In this document: piece by piece, positions 34,515-46,750 of the stretch
Layout of the letters: each line of letters opens with the position of its first letter
How positions within the stretch are numbered: the first letter of the stretch is position 1
NCBI GenBank assembly: GCA_027924645.1
Contig: BSBN01000845.1
Location: 2,728,001-2,792,000, forward strand
From: Cunninghamia lanceolata
Taxonomy: Eukaryota; Streptophyta; Pinopsida; Cupressales; Cupressaceae
DNA length: 64,000 bases
Reading direction: 5' to 3'
Notes under the pieces: generated by a model
Databases searched by the model: none
What the model saw: only the letters and a program-made list of their open reading frames with translations
Told to the model about the DNA's origin: nothing
Translations under genes and position numbers: made by a program

Positions 34515-35693
34515 TGTTTTAGTGTGAAAAAAGCAGGGGTTTGGTAATTTCAAGGGTTTATGTGGAATCCTCCTTTCACACCAACATTCAAGGACATTTA
34601 ACCGAGTAGAGAACTCTACTACAGATCTCCTATCATTTGGAATAGAGGGGAAGATTGGAATTGTGTGAATTTTTTGTTTAATTAAGCCTGATTATGCTTA
34701 AAACCCTAATTTCATAAAATCATAAACAAACAGACAAATCACAAAAAATGATCACACACAAAGATATCAAATGATGACCAAATACATACTAGATTTTGAA
34801 GTTCAATGTATGGAAAATTTGGGGACTAATGAGCAGGCGAATTAGTCCAATGTACCTATTTCTGTCAGGAACTCCAAAGAATGTCTACAACATAATTTTG
34901 TTGTCACAGAGATTTCACCGCATCAGAATCTAGAGGACTAATGAGCGGGCGCCCTAATCCAAGCCCTAATTTTATTCTTTGCTCTGCACTTCCAACAATC
35001 TGTAATGCCTCCCTGCAACTCCACTTCTTTCACTTCCAAAACCTATAACCTACGATAACAAAAAAGTGGGTTGGGACTTGTGGTGTTTAGAGGCTTGCCT
35101 TAGTCAAGCCTCAAAGAGACATTAAAGTCTTCCAGACACCATTGTCAGATAAAGAGTGCCTATCCCTATAGGATAGAGGCAAAAACCCATTGATAAATGA
35201 TTGAAAACACAAATGAATTTCACCTCAATGGTGTATCTCTCATGGAAGGAAGAATCTTCTTTCATGCCATGAGGAGATGGAGCCAAATCTACATAAACAA
35301 ACACAATAACAACAAAATACTACTCTACAACACAATGAATGCCTAAACATGCTTATACATGCAACTAAACAACTTCCCACCAAGAAATTCATAATTCAAA
35401 CTTGAGGTGTTGGCATATGACCTAATAACGGTCACATAACCGACACTAAGATTTAGGTCCTGACCCAAAATAGGGTAGGACTAAGGCACGAGTGCCCAAG
35501 TCCTCCCCCCTATTTCAGGTAGGGTTTGACATCACAAGTGCATCCCCTAGGTCCCATTTGCCATAAAACTTAGGGGTTTCTTCACCAGAAGTCATCATTA
35601 ACATGTAAGATGATCTAAATGCATTCTAAACGACCCAAGAGCTAACTAACATAGGAGGGAAAATGCCCTAGGGAGACATCTTCTGATGTAACA
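34515..35693 (-). repeat. 5' LTR of the minus-strand non-autonomous element
   Basis: Partner of 11114-12338, same orientation and ends. Followed by the TSD copy ACCAC at 35694-35698. Contains the same paired GGACTAAT palindromes (about 34824 and 34935). Confidence 0.8.
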
Positions 35694-35698
35694 ACCAC

Positions 35699-36123
35699 AA
35701 ACCAAAGGTAACACTTTATATGTAAATGGACATAATTATCCAATCTCAATGCTACAACTACATTTGCATGCAACATAAGGAATACCATCACAAGAAAGCT
35801 TGAGATGAAAAGAATGCTTTTAGACATCCATCTAACTTATGGTAAATAAGAGTAAGACCATTGCAAGAAAAATTACAATGCATTATAATGATGTGATATT
35901 GATCAAACTCCTATTATACTCATACCAACAAATATGGCAAGAGAATATACACAACTAAGCCTAAGTATCCCCCTAAACAGTTACATACTGCCATGGAGAC
36001 ATACTATTTAAAATAAATATGTTCATTCAATATTGTTCTTATGAGCTATAATGTATCATGTCCCCTTATACATGAGAATTGCATTACTTGATGCCTAACA
36101 ACTTGAGACACTAATGCAACTAG
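35699..36123. other. Short unassigned spacer between two elements
   Basis: Sequence between the TSD ACCAC of the minus-strand element and the TSD AAAAT of the Copia element. No gene is seen. Confidence 0.4.
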
Positions 36124-36977
36124 AAAATTGTTGCATATGTGTTGTCATTGATGCCAACAATGTTGTGGAAGGTTAGAAGTAATACTAATAGAGATGATAC
36201 CAATAGTGGTTTGGTGTGTTTATTAGTGATGATCAGTGATGTTAAGAGTTGCCAAAGGATAGTGATATTCAAGGGAGATTGTTGCAGATTGTGGTGAAAC
36301 AGAGAAGCAAAGTTATGAGTATATCTTGAGGTGTTCAGAGAGAAGGCAAAGGAGTAATGATCAAAGATGGATCAGAGATGTTGTGAAGTGAAGGGTAAGA
36401 TGATGAAGTTCATGTATAATTATTAGATCAATATCATATATACATAGTTGTACCCTACCTTTTGAAGTTCATGAAGAAGTGAAAGTTGTAGGTTGAAGAG
36501 TATGTTGGTATGAAAGAAGTTGAAGATTCTTGTTTTGATGAAAGGAGTTGTGATTATTGTATGATGTTGTGAATGGAGTCTCTAATGTGGTGAATATGAT
36601 ATTTATTGTTTCCTGAGGAAAAGTATTGTTTTAGCTTTGAAAGAAAGTTTCTGAAAGTCCAAGGCATTAGAAGTTGCACAGAAGAAGCTCGAGAGAATGC
36701 TCCACATTCCTCTGAATTTGAAGGTATGACCTTGTGGTTTGGAAGTTAGATAGAGACTAGTGTGAAGAAGGTATGTTCTTGATTTCATAGCCTAGAAGTT
36801 ACCATGGAAGATTCTAGAGCTCGTAGAGTGAAGACAATGATTCTGTGTTGGTGCAATCAAAGAGAATCTGAGGAATGTTTTGCATTTTTCTACATTAGAA
36901 GATTTGATGATGTGGTTTTAAGAATAGTTAGATGCAGATGAGAAGAATGATATATTCAATTTTTAAATGATAAGTTG

Positions 36978-39166
36978 TGTTGGTTTTTTCTTCTAAATCA
37001 GCATTAGGGTTTGCCAGTTCTAATGCATAGGTAGATTCAGCCAACTAAATACATGAGGTTGCGTGAGCTCCTCCCCTTCACTTCTGGTTCTGCCGCACCA
37101 AGGGGGGTGTCCCTATTTGATAAAAGTATGACCTTGACTAGCTCAATGACAGAAGGATATAACTTGATAGCAACAGGCAGAATACTCTCATGTAAGGACC
37201 AAGATTTGTGTAACAAATCACAAGATTGGCAACATTCTTGGACATATGTGTCTGGTTAGGGATGAGAGCATGCAGGGGTTTCCTACTCCTAATCCTATAA
37301 CTAATAGGTGGAAGGATGAAATGGTTTGAAATGATATTTGGAGTGATGGGACTTTCCTAGACCCATTGAACAGACAAATTCCCAAACCAGTGCCTTATCT
37401 AGGTAGTAGAGTCATATCTAAGAATGTAAATTTCTCCCCATGACAACACTAATTCATATGCAGAGGACCTAAGAAGAATGCTACTGCCTAACAGCAACAT
37501 GTCCAAGAAAGAGTATTACTTATGATCATACTTAACAGATCCTATGATGCAATCTATTTTCCTTTGTATCTGATCAAAATCCCATTTAACCACTCCTTGA
37601 GTAGATGCAATAAATCAAACACACAGTATGCATATACTGAAAAACTTAGAAGCCCTTGACAACCTTGTTTGAAAGGAAAACAAATGACATACAGGAGATA
37701 ATCATAAACAATACACACACAGATGTTTTTCATTTAAAATCAATCTGCATAGAAAGTCATCATAGAGAAAATTATCATTTACAAGACAAGATAGACTGGT
37801 ACACCAGACTAAGGACCGAGTCTGTAGCAAAAAATGCCTTTCAAAATGTGAACACCTTATGTTCAGAGTCAGAGCAGAAAGCCCAAAAAACATCCAATCT
37901 CTAAAAAGTAACACAACCAGACCATTTATACATAATTGTGTACATTTTGCAATTAATTACATGGCCAAAAGTCAAAAATCCGCCAGATACATCCATCAGA
38001 AATGGTGCTTAGAAGTTATTACTGCAACAGACAGGGGAGACCTCAAGCCCTGCGCCGCCATCTAGAAGTCCTCATCCATAATCGAGCAACCTGATCGCTT
38101 GTCCCATCGCCCATACCCCTGCACTGTCACCATTGATGGCTCAACCACCCACATTTCACTTGGAAACCGTCGCAGCATTCAAATAGAAGCTTCCCGCCAA
38201 AATGCATTTTACTGAAGGTTTAAATTATGCAGGGAGATTAATCCCACATGCACGGTGCAGAGACCACTTTAGCATTTTAAAAACATAGCTGCATGTATAA
38301 CAAATGTCGAGCGCCTTTTGCCATGCCCGACGCACGCTCCTTCTCCAAAAGCCCATCGGCCAAACATATATCATCGGCCAACCCACAAAATCTCTGGCTG
38401 ACCTCAATTGTCATACCGATGAGTACTTAGCACCCACTTCTCCTTTGGCAAGACTCTCTATCTGTCGAGTTGAACCATTGGTTCAACAGCTAGGTTCAAA
38501 CGAGAAGTTCAACCTGATAGTTTAACGCCGATACCTACTCTGTTGGCAACACAAACGCAACCCCGTGAACCCATTAAACCGATGAACCGGTTCAATCCGA
38601 TGGTTCAATGGCGAGGTTCCACACTGAGGTTCACCAGCGAGGTTCAAACCTCAAAAACAATACTCCATTGACAAGACACTTGACTGTCGGCCAAGAAACT
38701 CGAAGTCGACCTAATACTCAAAAAAAAACTTCGGTTGAGACCAAAATCACAAAGCCTTGAACCGTTGAACCATTGAACCTTTGAAAAAAGGGTTCAAGTT
38801 CAAACTGAAAGTTCGAAGACACAATCGGAGCACTCAAGAAAACTTTCGCTGATGACAATCACTACGTTGATGAACACTTGACTTACCCTCATCGGCATGA
38901 CCAACACCATCGGAAAGACAATAAGCTCCCCCGCCGATAGGCAAAGTCTCAGCGATGGAAGAAGATATGACTGCTACCATCATGATCGTTAAGACAAAAA
39001 TGAACTCATGCCGATGGAGAAAACATGAAGACCACCTCCTCAAGAACTAAGATGTAGATGCTGAAAAACACTGAGGGGCCCCAAAACTTAAATTTTTTTG
39101 GATTTTTTGGGAAGGTGCTTGCATGAAAATTGCTAAATTAACTAACAATCAATTTAGGCACCAACA
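36978..39166 (+). mobile_element. Solo LTR inside the Copia 5' LTR, TSD AGTTG
   Basis: Begins TGTTGGTTTTTTC and ends GGCACCAACA, with AGTTG at 36973-36977 and 39167-39171. Excision of the insert plus one TSD restores GATAAGTTGTACCACAG, exactly as in the 3' LTR. The 2189 bp contain no coding frame. The 3' half has ATCGG/CCGAT motifs (38330-38470, 38880-39020) and repeated GGTTCAA/TTGAACC motifs (38460-38810), shared with the solo LTR at 48782, so the two probably belong to one family group. Confidence 0.92.
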
Positions 39167-39785
39167 AGTTGTACCACAGAGGTTCTTCGATGTCAGTCGA
39201 GCAAAGACAAATCTTGTTTCTTATTAGGGTTGTCTGAAAGAGAAAGCAAAAGCCACCACATTCCACCGCAGTTTATCTTTTGGCTTTGTTATTTAGAGGA
39301 TGAGTTTAGTTAGTTTGTATGTTTGTTCATATCAGGTTTCAGGTGTTGAAGTGCATCACAAGTTGGTTTTTTAATGTTCTATCTCAAGATTGGGTGTTCA
39401 GTGTTTGTATGTGATGCCAGGTTCAGTAATTGTTTGTTTAATTGCCATTTGAGAAGGTTTGTGTAACTCTTATGTTCTTTGTGAAGTGACCTGCATGATG
39501 CTAATTGATCTCTCTAGTACTGCTTTAGGTCTGGAGATATTTTGTGGAAGGATAAGGGTTTGTTGGGTTGACTTCATGTGCTTTGATGATCCTGCCAGAT
39601 GTTTGGAAGTGTGTACCAGCTTGGAAGAATGTGTTAAGGAAGAATAGGTCATGGTTATCACTTGGATTAAACCGCATTAGATTTCTGCATCTTTTGAAAG
39701 CTGACTTGGTGTAGCCATTGTACATTTCATTGTACATGTTTCATCTTGGCCAACAAAGGAGAAAGAATTTTACGCTTGAGGAGGA

Positions 39786-39794
39786 TATAAATAA
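39786..39794 (+). promoter_or_regulatory. TATA box in the Copia 5' LTR
   Basis: TATAAATAA, followed within ~30 bp by the start of a purine- and GT-rich leader. The same box is kept at 61612-61620 in the 3' LTR. Confidence 0.65.
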
Positions 39795-40345
39795 AAGTTC
39801 GTGTTTGGTGTGAAAAATAAGAGAGTTTGAGAGTGTGAGAGGTTGTGTGTGTGATTGTGGAAGTAAGTGTGTATGTGAAGGTGTGTTGAAGGCAGTAGTG
39901 TTTGGTGTGTAGAGGAAGTGAAGATTTGTAACAGAGTGAAGTGTGTGGATGTTGTGGAGGTGTTTGATTAGTGAGACCTATTGAGTGTGACATTAAGAGG
40001 TTGTAGCCTCATTCTGTAAGTGTTGTAGCATTGTATTTTAGGGAGTGTGTCCTCCCTTGGGTTGTAGCCCTAAAACTTGTTGTAATATGTGTGTATTATT
40101 ATTTGTGAGGCTGGATTTGGATAGTAGATCCAAGCAGCTTGCTCACCATGGTTTTTCCCTTCTTGGGTTTTCCATGTACATCTGGTGTTAGGATTTTGTG
40201 CTTCTGTGTTAGGCTTTGAATTGCTTAATTTGCTTTATTATCTATTTAAGGCAGTAAGAAGATTTGGTTGATAAAGTTAATCTAGAATATGTTTTGGTAT
40301 ATACTGATTCACCCCCCTCGCAGTATATCATTGTGTTCTAACAAT

Positions 40346-40357
40346 TGGTATCAGAGC
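40346..40357 (+). promoter_or_regulatory. Primer binding site of the Copia element
   Basis: TGGTATCAGAGC, 2 bp after the LTR end TCTAACA; the perfect plant tRNA-iMet primer site. Confidence 0.95.
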
Positions 40358-40409
40358 TAAGTTCCTTGGTGCGCCCTAACAACTAAAGGTAGATCTTGGA
40401 GTAGAACAC

Positions 40410-41054
40410 ATGGCTTAGAAGGAGTCCTCTTCTAAAGCTTTGATATTTGATAGAAGTAACTATGATTTCTAGAGTGTAAGGATGGAAGCCTATCTCACCT
40501 TGCTAGGGTATGATGTTTGGAGAGCTTCCATGGATGACTATGTTGAACCTAGTCATCTTATTACAGATTCGGATGCGAAGAAGGCTCATGAAAAAATGCT
40601 AAAGCCAAGAATGCCATCTTAAGTGGTTTGAACAATTCAAAGTTAGTCAAGGTTGTGTGATGCAAGACAATAAATGAGATATGCAAGAAGCTCAAAGACC
40701 TCTATGGACGAAATGACATTGTGAAGGAAGCAAAATTACAATCTTACAAAATAGTGTTTGAGAGTCTAAGGATGAAAGAAGAAGAAAACATTGCTGGCTA
40801 TTTTCTCCAAGTAGATGAAGTAGTCAATGAAATTAGGAGTCTAGGTGAAGATGTAGTTGACTCAACATTTGAGAGGAAAGTCCTAAGAACTCCCCCTCAC
40901 AGATTTGATTTAAAAGTTTTTGCAATTGAAGAAGCCAAAGATCTAAAGAAACTCACCATAGAAGAGTTCTTTGGGTCTCTTACTGCCTATGAAATGAGAA
41001 ATGAAGTCGTAGGTCCATGCCAAAGAGAAGTTGCTTTCAAATCTATGAAGAATG
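40410..41054 (+). pseudogene. gag: Copia gag, N-terminal part (UBN2-type)
   Basis: Starts at ATG 40410 with an in-frame TAG at the third codon and another in NYDF*SVRMEAYLTLLG, where tryptophan is usual. This is the conserved FxGxNYxxWxxRM entry of Copia Gag. After a frameshift near 40600 the frame continues through LKDLYGRNDIVKEAKLQ, a long helical core (MKEEENIAGYFLQVDEVVNE) and LTIEEFFGSLTAYEMR. It is cut at 41054 by the Ty3 insertion and resumes at 55880 in the compatible frame. Gag forms the particle shell. Confidence 0.9.
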
Positions 41055-43674
41055 TGGTGGTGTTCACTTGGGATTAGGGTTTTGATTCGAGTTTGTAGAT
41101 TCCTGCATGTGTTTCTTCAAACCCTTAGTGCCCTGGTTTAAATTGTTCCTCCATCTACATGGAGTGTTTTACCACCTTTTTCTTGTTGCACTCATGAAAA
41201 AGGTTAAGTCTTGTATATGCAAATATAGGTTGCGTGTCGGCAGGCTTTTAAAATCTTAATCGGCTTCCATAAAATGTTGAAAATTTGAGTTATATGCATG
41301 TTTCAAGTGTATATCGGGTTGCATATACATTAGTGGAATCTTTCGCAAGACTCCCGGGACTATTCTGCACTTGTATGCCTTTTCAATTGCATATCAGGTT
41401 CAAGGTGGAAGATACATTGAGGGAATATTATGTTGAAGATCATGTGTTTGTATGTGCAAGAATGAATGTATGTTGATAATACATCAGGTCTTATGCAATG
41501 AAAAATATACAAGGAGGCCCGATATACATCTGCTACAATGTAAAGGTTCATCGCCAGCATATACAATGAAAAATGTACAAGGGTGAATGTATCTCTAACA
41601 TATAAGTCAACATGTAGGCGTTGAAAGATACAAGGATAGTATGCATTTATCGAATATTCCGTCATAGATTCTGTAGTTGTATAAAGGGGTTTGTATATTT
41701 GTGTTTGTATAGTTGACATACAAACAAATATACATTTGCTATAGTGCGGCGGAGGTGATGTATGTGGTAGGGCTTGTGGGCATATACAAACAGGTTTGTA
41801 TATTCGGTATGCAGGAGAAGAAGATACAAGGTTGAATGTATGTTTAACATACATTGGCGACATACAAGAGGGAATCTATGTTGTATATTCTTTGAAGATT
41901 CATTGCTTGTATGTTAGGGGATTTGTATGTTTGCATATACAGGCAAATATGTAAAAGGAGAGACATGCAATCTAGATGCAATGGAGGAATAAGGTGCAGT
42001 GAATGAAATTTGGCGTCCATGGGTTGTATAAAGCGCTTGTATATGTTGATATACAAACCGATGTGCGGTAAAAGGGATACAAGATGGATTTGAACAGATT
42101 TTCAAATTGTTCTATAAACTTTGGGGTCCGCCTTGTATATCAGACAGTTGTATATGCATTTTGCATATACAGAGATTTTGAAAGGTGAACAAGTGGTGTT
42201 TGTATATGCTTTTGGGCATGCATATACAAAGTGATAAAGGCAAAATATAGGTGCGAAAGGCCAGCGATAGAATCATGGGGTGCCCACGAGGCACGATTTC
42301 ATTGGCTGGTGGCTCTTCATACATATTTTGGGACAGTTGATCTTGGCGATGGGTTTTTAGATCGACGGTCAGGTTTTGAGCTTTTAGTGATGGTTTTTTC
42401 CTTGTGTCCGCAATCGTTTTTGAGCAGTAATTTTTCATGGGTGCGCTGTTACTATTTTCGGGAGGAGCTACTGGTGGTTGAGCCATTAATGGCTGGATTG
42501 CAGATAAGCATGGGCCGATGGTTGAACGGTCAAGTACCAGGATTTATGACGGAAAGTCTTCCAGTGGCGGCATAGGGCTCCAGCTCAACCACTCCTCGCC
42601 CTCCTCTTGCTTCTTCCTGTTTTGTCCCCTACTGCATTTATTATTTTGAGCGCCATCTTTGGTGCATTGTCTGGCGAGAATTTTGACCTCGCCTTGTAAT
42701 TAATTTTTGCGAAGTACACCTTCTTGCTGTTTTAAGCAAACGGTGTTACTCTTTTGTGGTGGTTGAAAACTGGACAAACTTCTGGCTCTGTGATACAATA
42801 CAACTTAGTTGGTGGCCCTATCCTGAAAGTTCTATGAGTTCATGAGTCTCATGTTGTATGTTTCATGCATAAATTAACTGGTTTCATGCTATTTTATATG
42901 AGAAATGCACTGATTGCATGTGTTTAATCATTTGTCTCCAAGTTGCGGCCGTATTTTCTTTTGAGTCTAAATAGCTAAGGGTTATTTATGATTTAGGAAT
43001 ATGGGTTTTCTGTATTGAATGTTTAATCTCCTACCTTTGTTCAAGGAACAAATTAAAAGTTCCAGATTAATCATTAAGAAAATATGTTGCAGTAGGGATT
43101 CCTTTAAGTATGAATGACTAAACACTTTGTTTCAAGAGAAATCTATAAGGCAGATATAACAAAATCCCCTTGATACCCAATCTTTGGTACATCTTTATGC
43201 TGACCATTCACATGTGTATGTCTACTAACTCCGAGCCTTGGATAGGCACCAATCTAGCCTTGCATTGAGGTTACACTCCAGGTCCTAGTTTTGCATCCAA
43301 ATATAAATCAAACTCAAACTTCATAAACAAACCTTTTAGGACATTAGAAGTAGTTTTAGGATCCAAAATCCTCTGTCTACAACTGAACATAGGCCCAAAG
43401 CTAGCCCCTTTTCACTTATCTCACAATTTTCTTCTGCTTAATAGAGGATTTATCTGCTTTGTGTCAACATCCCAGCAAATACGTAGAGGCATTTTATAGA
43501 TGTTGAATAGGGAATACCCCCCTTGGTTCTGCAGAGCCTAAAGAAGAAGAGGAGATATTTATAGAGTCTATCTCCTACACTGTTGGCCCTTGGCCCAGGA
43601 ATCTTGTTGATCAATGATGGCTACCTTGTAGGGATGACTGGGAATAAGCATCTAGTCTAGGAAAATAACCAATA
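41055..43674 (+). repeat. 5' LTR of the Tat-like element
   Basis: The first 1.2 kb is packed with TTGTATATGC and GCATATACAA motifs and hairpins (42149-42171, 42199-42230). A TATA-like ATATTTATAG lies near 43554, about 120 bp before the LTR end. Minus-strand frames over 41360-42486 are also present in the 3' LTR and are repeat shadows. Confidence 0.93.
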
Positions 43675-43679
43675 GAAAT

Positions 43680-43697
43680 TGGTGACTCTGCTGGGGA
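43680..43697 (+). promoter_or_regulatory. Primer binding site, possibly tRNA-Arg type, with a second look-alike
   Basis: TGGTGACTCTGCTGGGGA lies 5 bp after the LTR end. It resembles the TGGCGACTC.GCTGGGGA site that I recall for Tat/Ogre elements, complementary to a tRNA-Arg 3' end. A second version, TGGGGACTCCACTGGGGA, lies at about 43751-43768. Confidence 0.65.
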
Positions 43698-43918
43698 GTG
43701 GATGAAAAAAGAATAGTATCTGTGTGCCCATCTGAGTCACCAATAGATTTTGGGGACTCCACTGGGGAGGTGAAGTGAAAGAACCCTGATTCCAAAAGAA
43801 GACAATTCCTAGTAATAGGTGATGACTCCAAACCAATCTCCCAACCGATAAAGTAAAAATTTGTGTGCAAGGGAGAAGATTCCAGTGTAATACTCTGTTT
43901 GAAGAGTTACCCATAAAG

Positions 43919-46231
43919 ATGATGTATAGGAAAAAGGGGACTATACGAGCCAGTCAAGATGGTTCTCCTAGCCCCAGGAAAAATGAATTTATTCAGGACA
44001 ATCCAGGATCTTCAGAGTAGACAATACCTTTTTTTTCAAACACTGAGGCTGAAATTCAGAATGTGTATGAGAAACAGGGAGGTGCTGGATTGAGAATAAG
44101 GTCAGAAGTGTTTCAAGAACGCCCTTTCCATGACTCCCCTAACAGATTTGAAGAAGCTGAATCCCTAAGGGATGATGATAATGATGATCAGAATATGATG
44201 AAACCCTCCTCTTCTATGCCTAGAGAGGAGGAACTAGCCGATGAAATTAAAAGCTTAAGGGCAGAATTAAAATATCTGCAAGCAGTGAAAATCAAAGATG
44301 ACATGAGACAAAAAGTGCAAGCCCTAAGAGTTGCTCAGAATGATTCAACTCCTACCCTTGAAAATACAAATATGCAGAGAAATCAGCATAGAAATGAAAT
44401 CCGTGATCAGCGTAGTGATCAAAGACAGAATGCAAATAACATAAGAGCTCCATTAAATAATGTAAGAAATCAGAATGCAAATAGAAATGCAAATGCTAAT
44501 CAATTTGGTAGACAACCAATGCAGCTAGACAGATTCAGACAACTAGTTTTTAATGGCATTCCTGGTTATCCAAACCCTATTGACAAACATGTGAGGCTGC
44601 AAGTGCCTAAATTTTTAGGAAATAATACTGTGTCAGGTGAAGACCATCTAAAAGCTTTTCAGAATATCATGGACAACTTCGAGGCTGAGCCTGAGGATGT
44701 TTTCATGAAATCATTTATGCAATCCTTAGTTGATGAAGCCAAGGAGTGGTACAAAGGTCTGTCAGACAGAAGCATTTCATCATGGGATGAATTTAGGAGA
44801 ATATTCAAGGAACAATATGGTGACAAAACTGATCCTAGTTTCTTCATTAATGAATTTACTAGCATTACCAAAGGATCAAATGAGCAAGTTGTTGATTTCA
44901 ATGCTAGATTCATGAACGTATTGAACAAATTGCCACAGGACTTGAGACCTAATGAACCTATGTGCATAGTGTTGTACATAAATGCTTTTGATGCAAAGAC
45001 AACTTATGGATTAAGAGACAAAGGACCTCACAGCCTCAGGGATGCCTTCAAAATAGTAACTAATGAAAATAACAGGAAAGCATCTGGTAAGACAAATAGA
45101 AGGGATGATGTGAAAATTCTACAAAATCCAAACATTAAATCTCAGATTATCTAAGGTAATGCATCTACTTCTGAGGATAAAATAGATAGATTAACAGATG
45201 TTGTTAAGGACCTGAATTATAGAATAGATAAAAATGAAAAGGGGATAGGTCCTAACAGGCTAGTTCACCAAAGGCAAGAAAGAAGACCATCATTACATGA
45301 TATGCCGTATCATACTAATTGGCATGATGGTAAACTCGTCCTCCCGCACAGCAATACAAATCCAAGAGCTCAGAATATAAAGGAAACTCCTGATCCTTTG
45401 AAGAAAGCTATAAATATTGTTAATGACACCACATGGTGTATAATCTGCCAAATGCCTCATTCACAGTCACAATGTATGATTGCTCAGTCTCTATATAATA
45501 ATGTTGTTGCCTGTGATGAATGCAATGAGTCACATTGCATGGAGGATGATAATGTCAATATGTTGTCTACAAACAGAGGATACTCTTTTCATGATGCTAG
45601 TGCAAGTGTAGATAATGAAATTCAGATCTGCCAATAATTCCCATATGATGAGAATGAAGAGGACAATTATGCCTATGCTCAAGATTCACATAATTTTCTG
45701 AATAGTTTGAGGAGACCGTCTGATGAAGAAATTAGAGCCCTCACAGCTACAACAGTAGCTCAAGTCAAAAGTAATTACAATCTCAGGGGTAAAGCTTAGG
45801 TAAGTGGTACACCTCAACCAGAGAACACTTTTGTGAGCCAACTAGTGCAAAATTATAAGGGGACTGAAACATATAAGAAACAATGGAATAATAATAAACA
45901 AGGTTTTAAGAAAAAAATAGGTTATGATTCTCAAAAAATAGAAAATACAGTTCCCCGGGTTGAGGATCAAAGTAGAAATTCTCAGAGCAAGAATGACAGT
46001 CAAGGAGCCATAAAAACTAAAGCTGGATCATCTCAGGATAGAGGTAAAATGGTGGAGCAAGCTACAACTGTTATTCAAAGTGATGCTCCATTTGACATCA
46101 CTCAGGTCTTGTCTCAAATAAAAGTCTCTGTTCCACTAATGGAACTGATGAAAGTAGAAGAGTTCAGAAATAAGGCTGTGTCCTTAATCTCAAGAACACC
46201 ATGTCAAACCAAGCAGAATGATGAACCTTAG
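43919..46231 (+). pseudogene. gag: Tat-like gag
   Basis: The first in-frame methionines are at 43919 and 43922. An acidic/polar N-terminus and a short coiled coil (EEELADEIKSLRAELKYLQA) are followed by an Asn/Arg-rich stretch. The Retrotrans_gag core is DHLKAFQNIMDNFEAEPEDV, MQSLVDEAKEWYKGLSDRSI and SWDEFRRIFKEQYG. After a stop at 45152 the frame continues through CIICQMPHSQSQCM, a possible degenerate knuckle, and a long polar tail. Further stops lie near 45635, 45797 and 46229. The protein would build the particle and bind RNA. Confidence 0.87.
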
Positions 46232-46246
46232 GCCAAGAAACAGGCC

Positions 46247-46741
46247 TTGGGGATTGAAGAAGATGAGGTTCCTAAAGTATATTTGGGGATGACCATGACA
46301 AAGTGCCCTTCACAAGTGGAGCCATTTTATGTCTCCCTTGTCATAAATGGAAGAATAATTAGAAATTGTATGCTTGACTCAGGAGCATCCACAAACATCA
46401 TGCCTTTGGCCATCATGCAGCAAGTTGGATTAAAGATAGATAAGGCATGTGGGAAATGCTATGCCATGGATGCTAGGGAGGTACCTGTCATCAGAATTAT
46501 GAAAGATGTCAATTTCAGACTGGCAGCATATCCTGAAAAGACCTACAAAATGAACATAACAGTTGTTGATATCAAGCCACAGTATGGCATGTTGCTGTCA
46601 AGAAGGTGGGTAGTGTTGATTGGTGGAAGTATGCAATTAGATCTGTCATATGCTATGATCCCTATGAATGGTAGGAATGCCAAACTGATCAAGGAGGAAA
46701 GATCATCAGAGACAATGGAGAATCAAGAATCAGAGGAATAG
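46247..46741 (+). pseudogene. Tat-like aspartic protease
   Basis: The catalytic motif is intact: RNCMLDSGASTNIMPLAIMQ. A C-terminal segment follows (NITVVDIKPQYGMLLSRRWV), matching the LLGRxW box of Ty3 proteases with Ser for Gly. Same frame as gag; a TAG at about 46739 ends the open stretch. It would process Gag-Pol. The preserved active site contrasts with the decayed protease of the chromovirus. Confidence 0.9.
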
Positions 46742-46750
46742 ATATGCTTT

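Larger units (their letters stand above)
11114..35693 (-). mobile_element. Non-autonomous Ty3-type LTR element split by an 18.3-kb insertion; TSD ACCAC
   Basis: Two similar ~1.2-kb direct repeats lie at 11114-12338 and 34515-35693. Both begin TGTTT and end AATGTAACA or GATGTAACA. ACCAC precedes the first (11109-11113) and follows the second (35694-35698), as expected for a target-site duplication of one element. The minus orientation is shown by a PPT-like GTGGGGGCTAAA beside the left LTR and a minus-strand protease relic (32639-33573) near the right LTR. Without the inserted DNA the element would be about 6.3 kb, with no RT or integrase. Hand comparison of about 160 bp gives roughly 7-8% LTR difference. 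Confidence 0.8.
36129..40343 (+). repeat. 5' LTR of the Copia element, split by a solo LTR
   Basis: Matches 60109-62169 in two blocks: 36129-36977 and 39172-40343. The insertion at 36978-39166 accounts for the gap. The net LTR length is about 2.02 kb. The right block carries a TATA box, a GT-rich leader and a U5 with GGTTTTTCCCTTCTTGGG and a C-rich end. Confidence 0.93.

Noticed and set aside
39727..39993. Minus-strand 88-codon Thr/Ser/His-rich frame
   Set aside because: Antisense of the GT-rich leader in the Copia LTR.
41360..42486. Minus-strand frames up to 167 codons, repeated at 53565-54691
   Set aside because: Both sets lie in the LTRs of the Tat-like element and mirror the TTGTATATGC motif array; not element genes.
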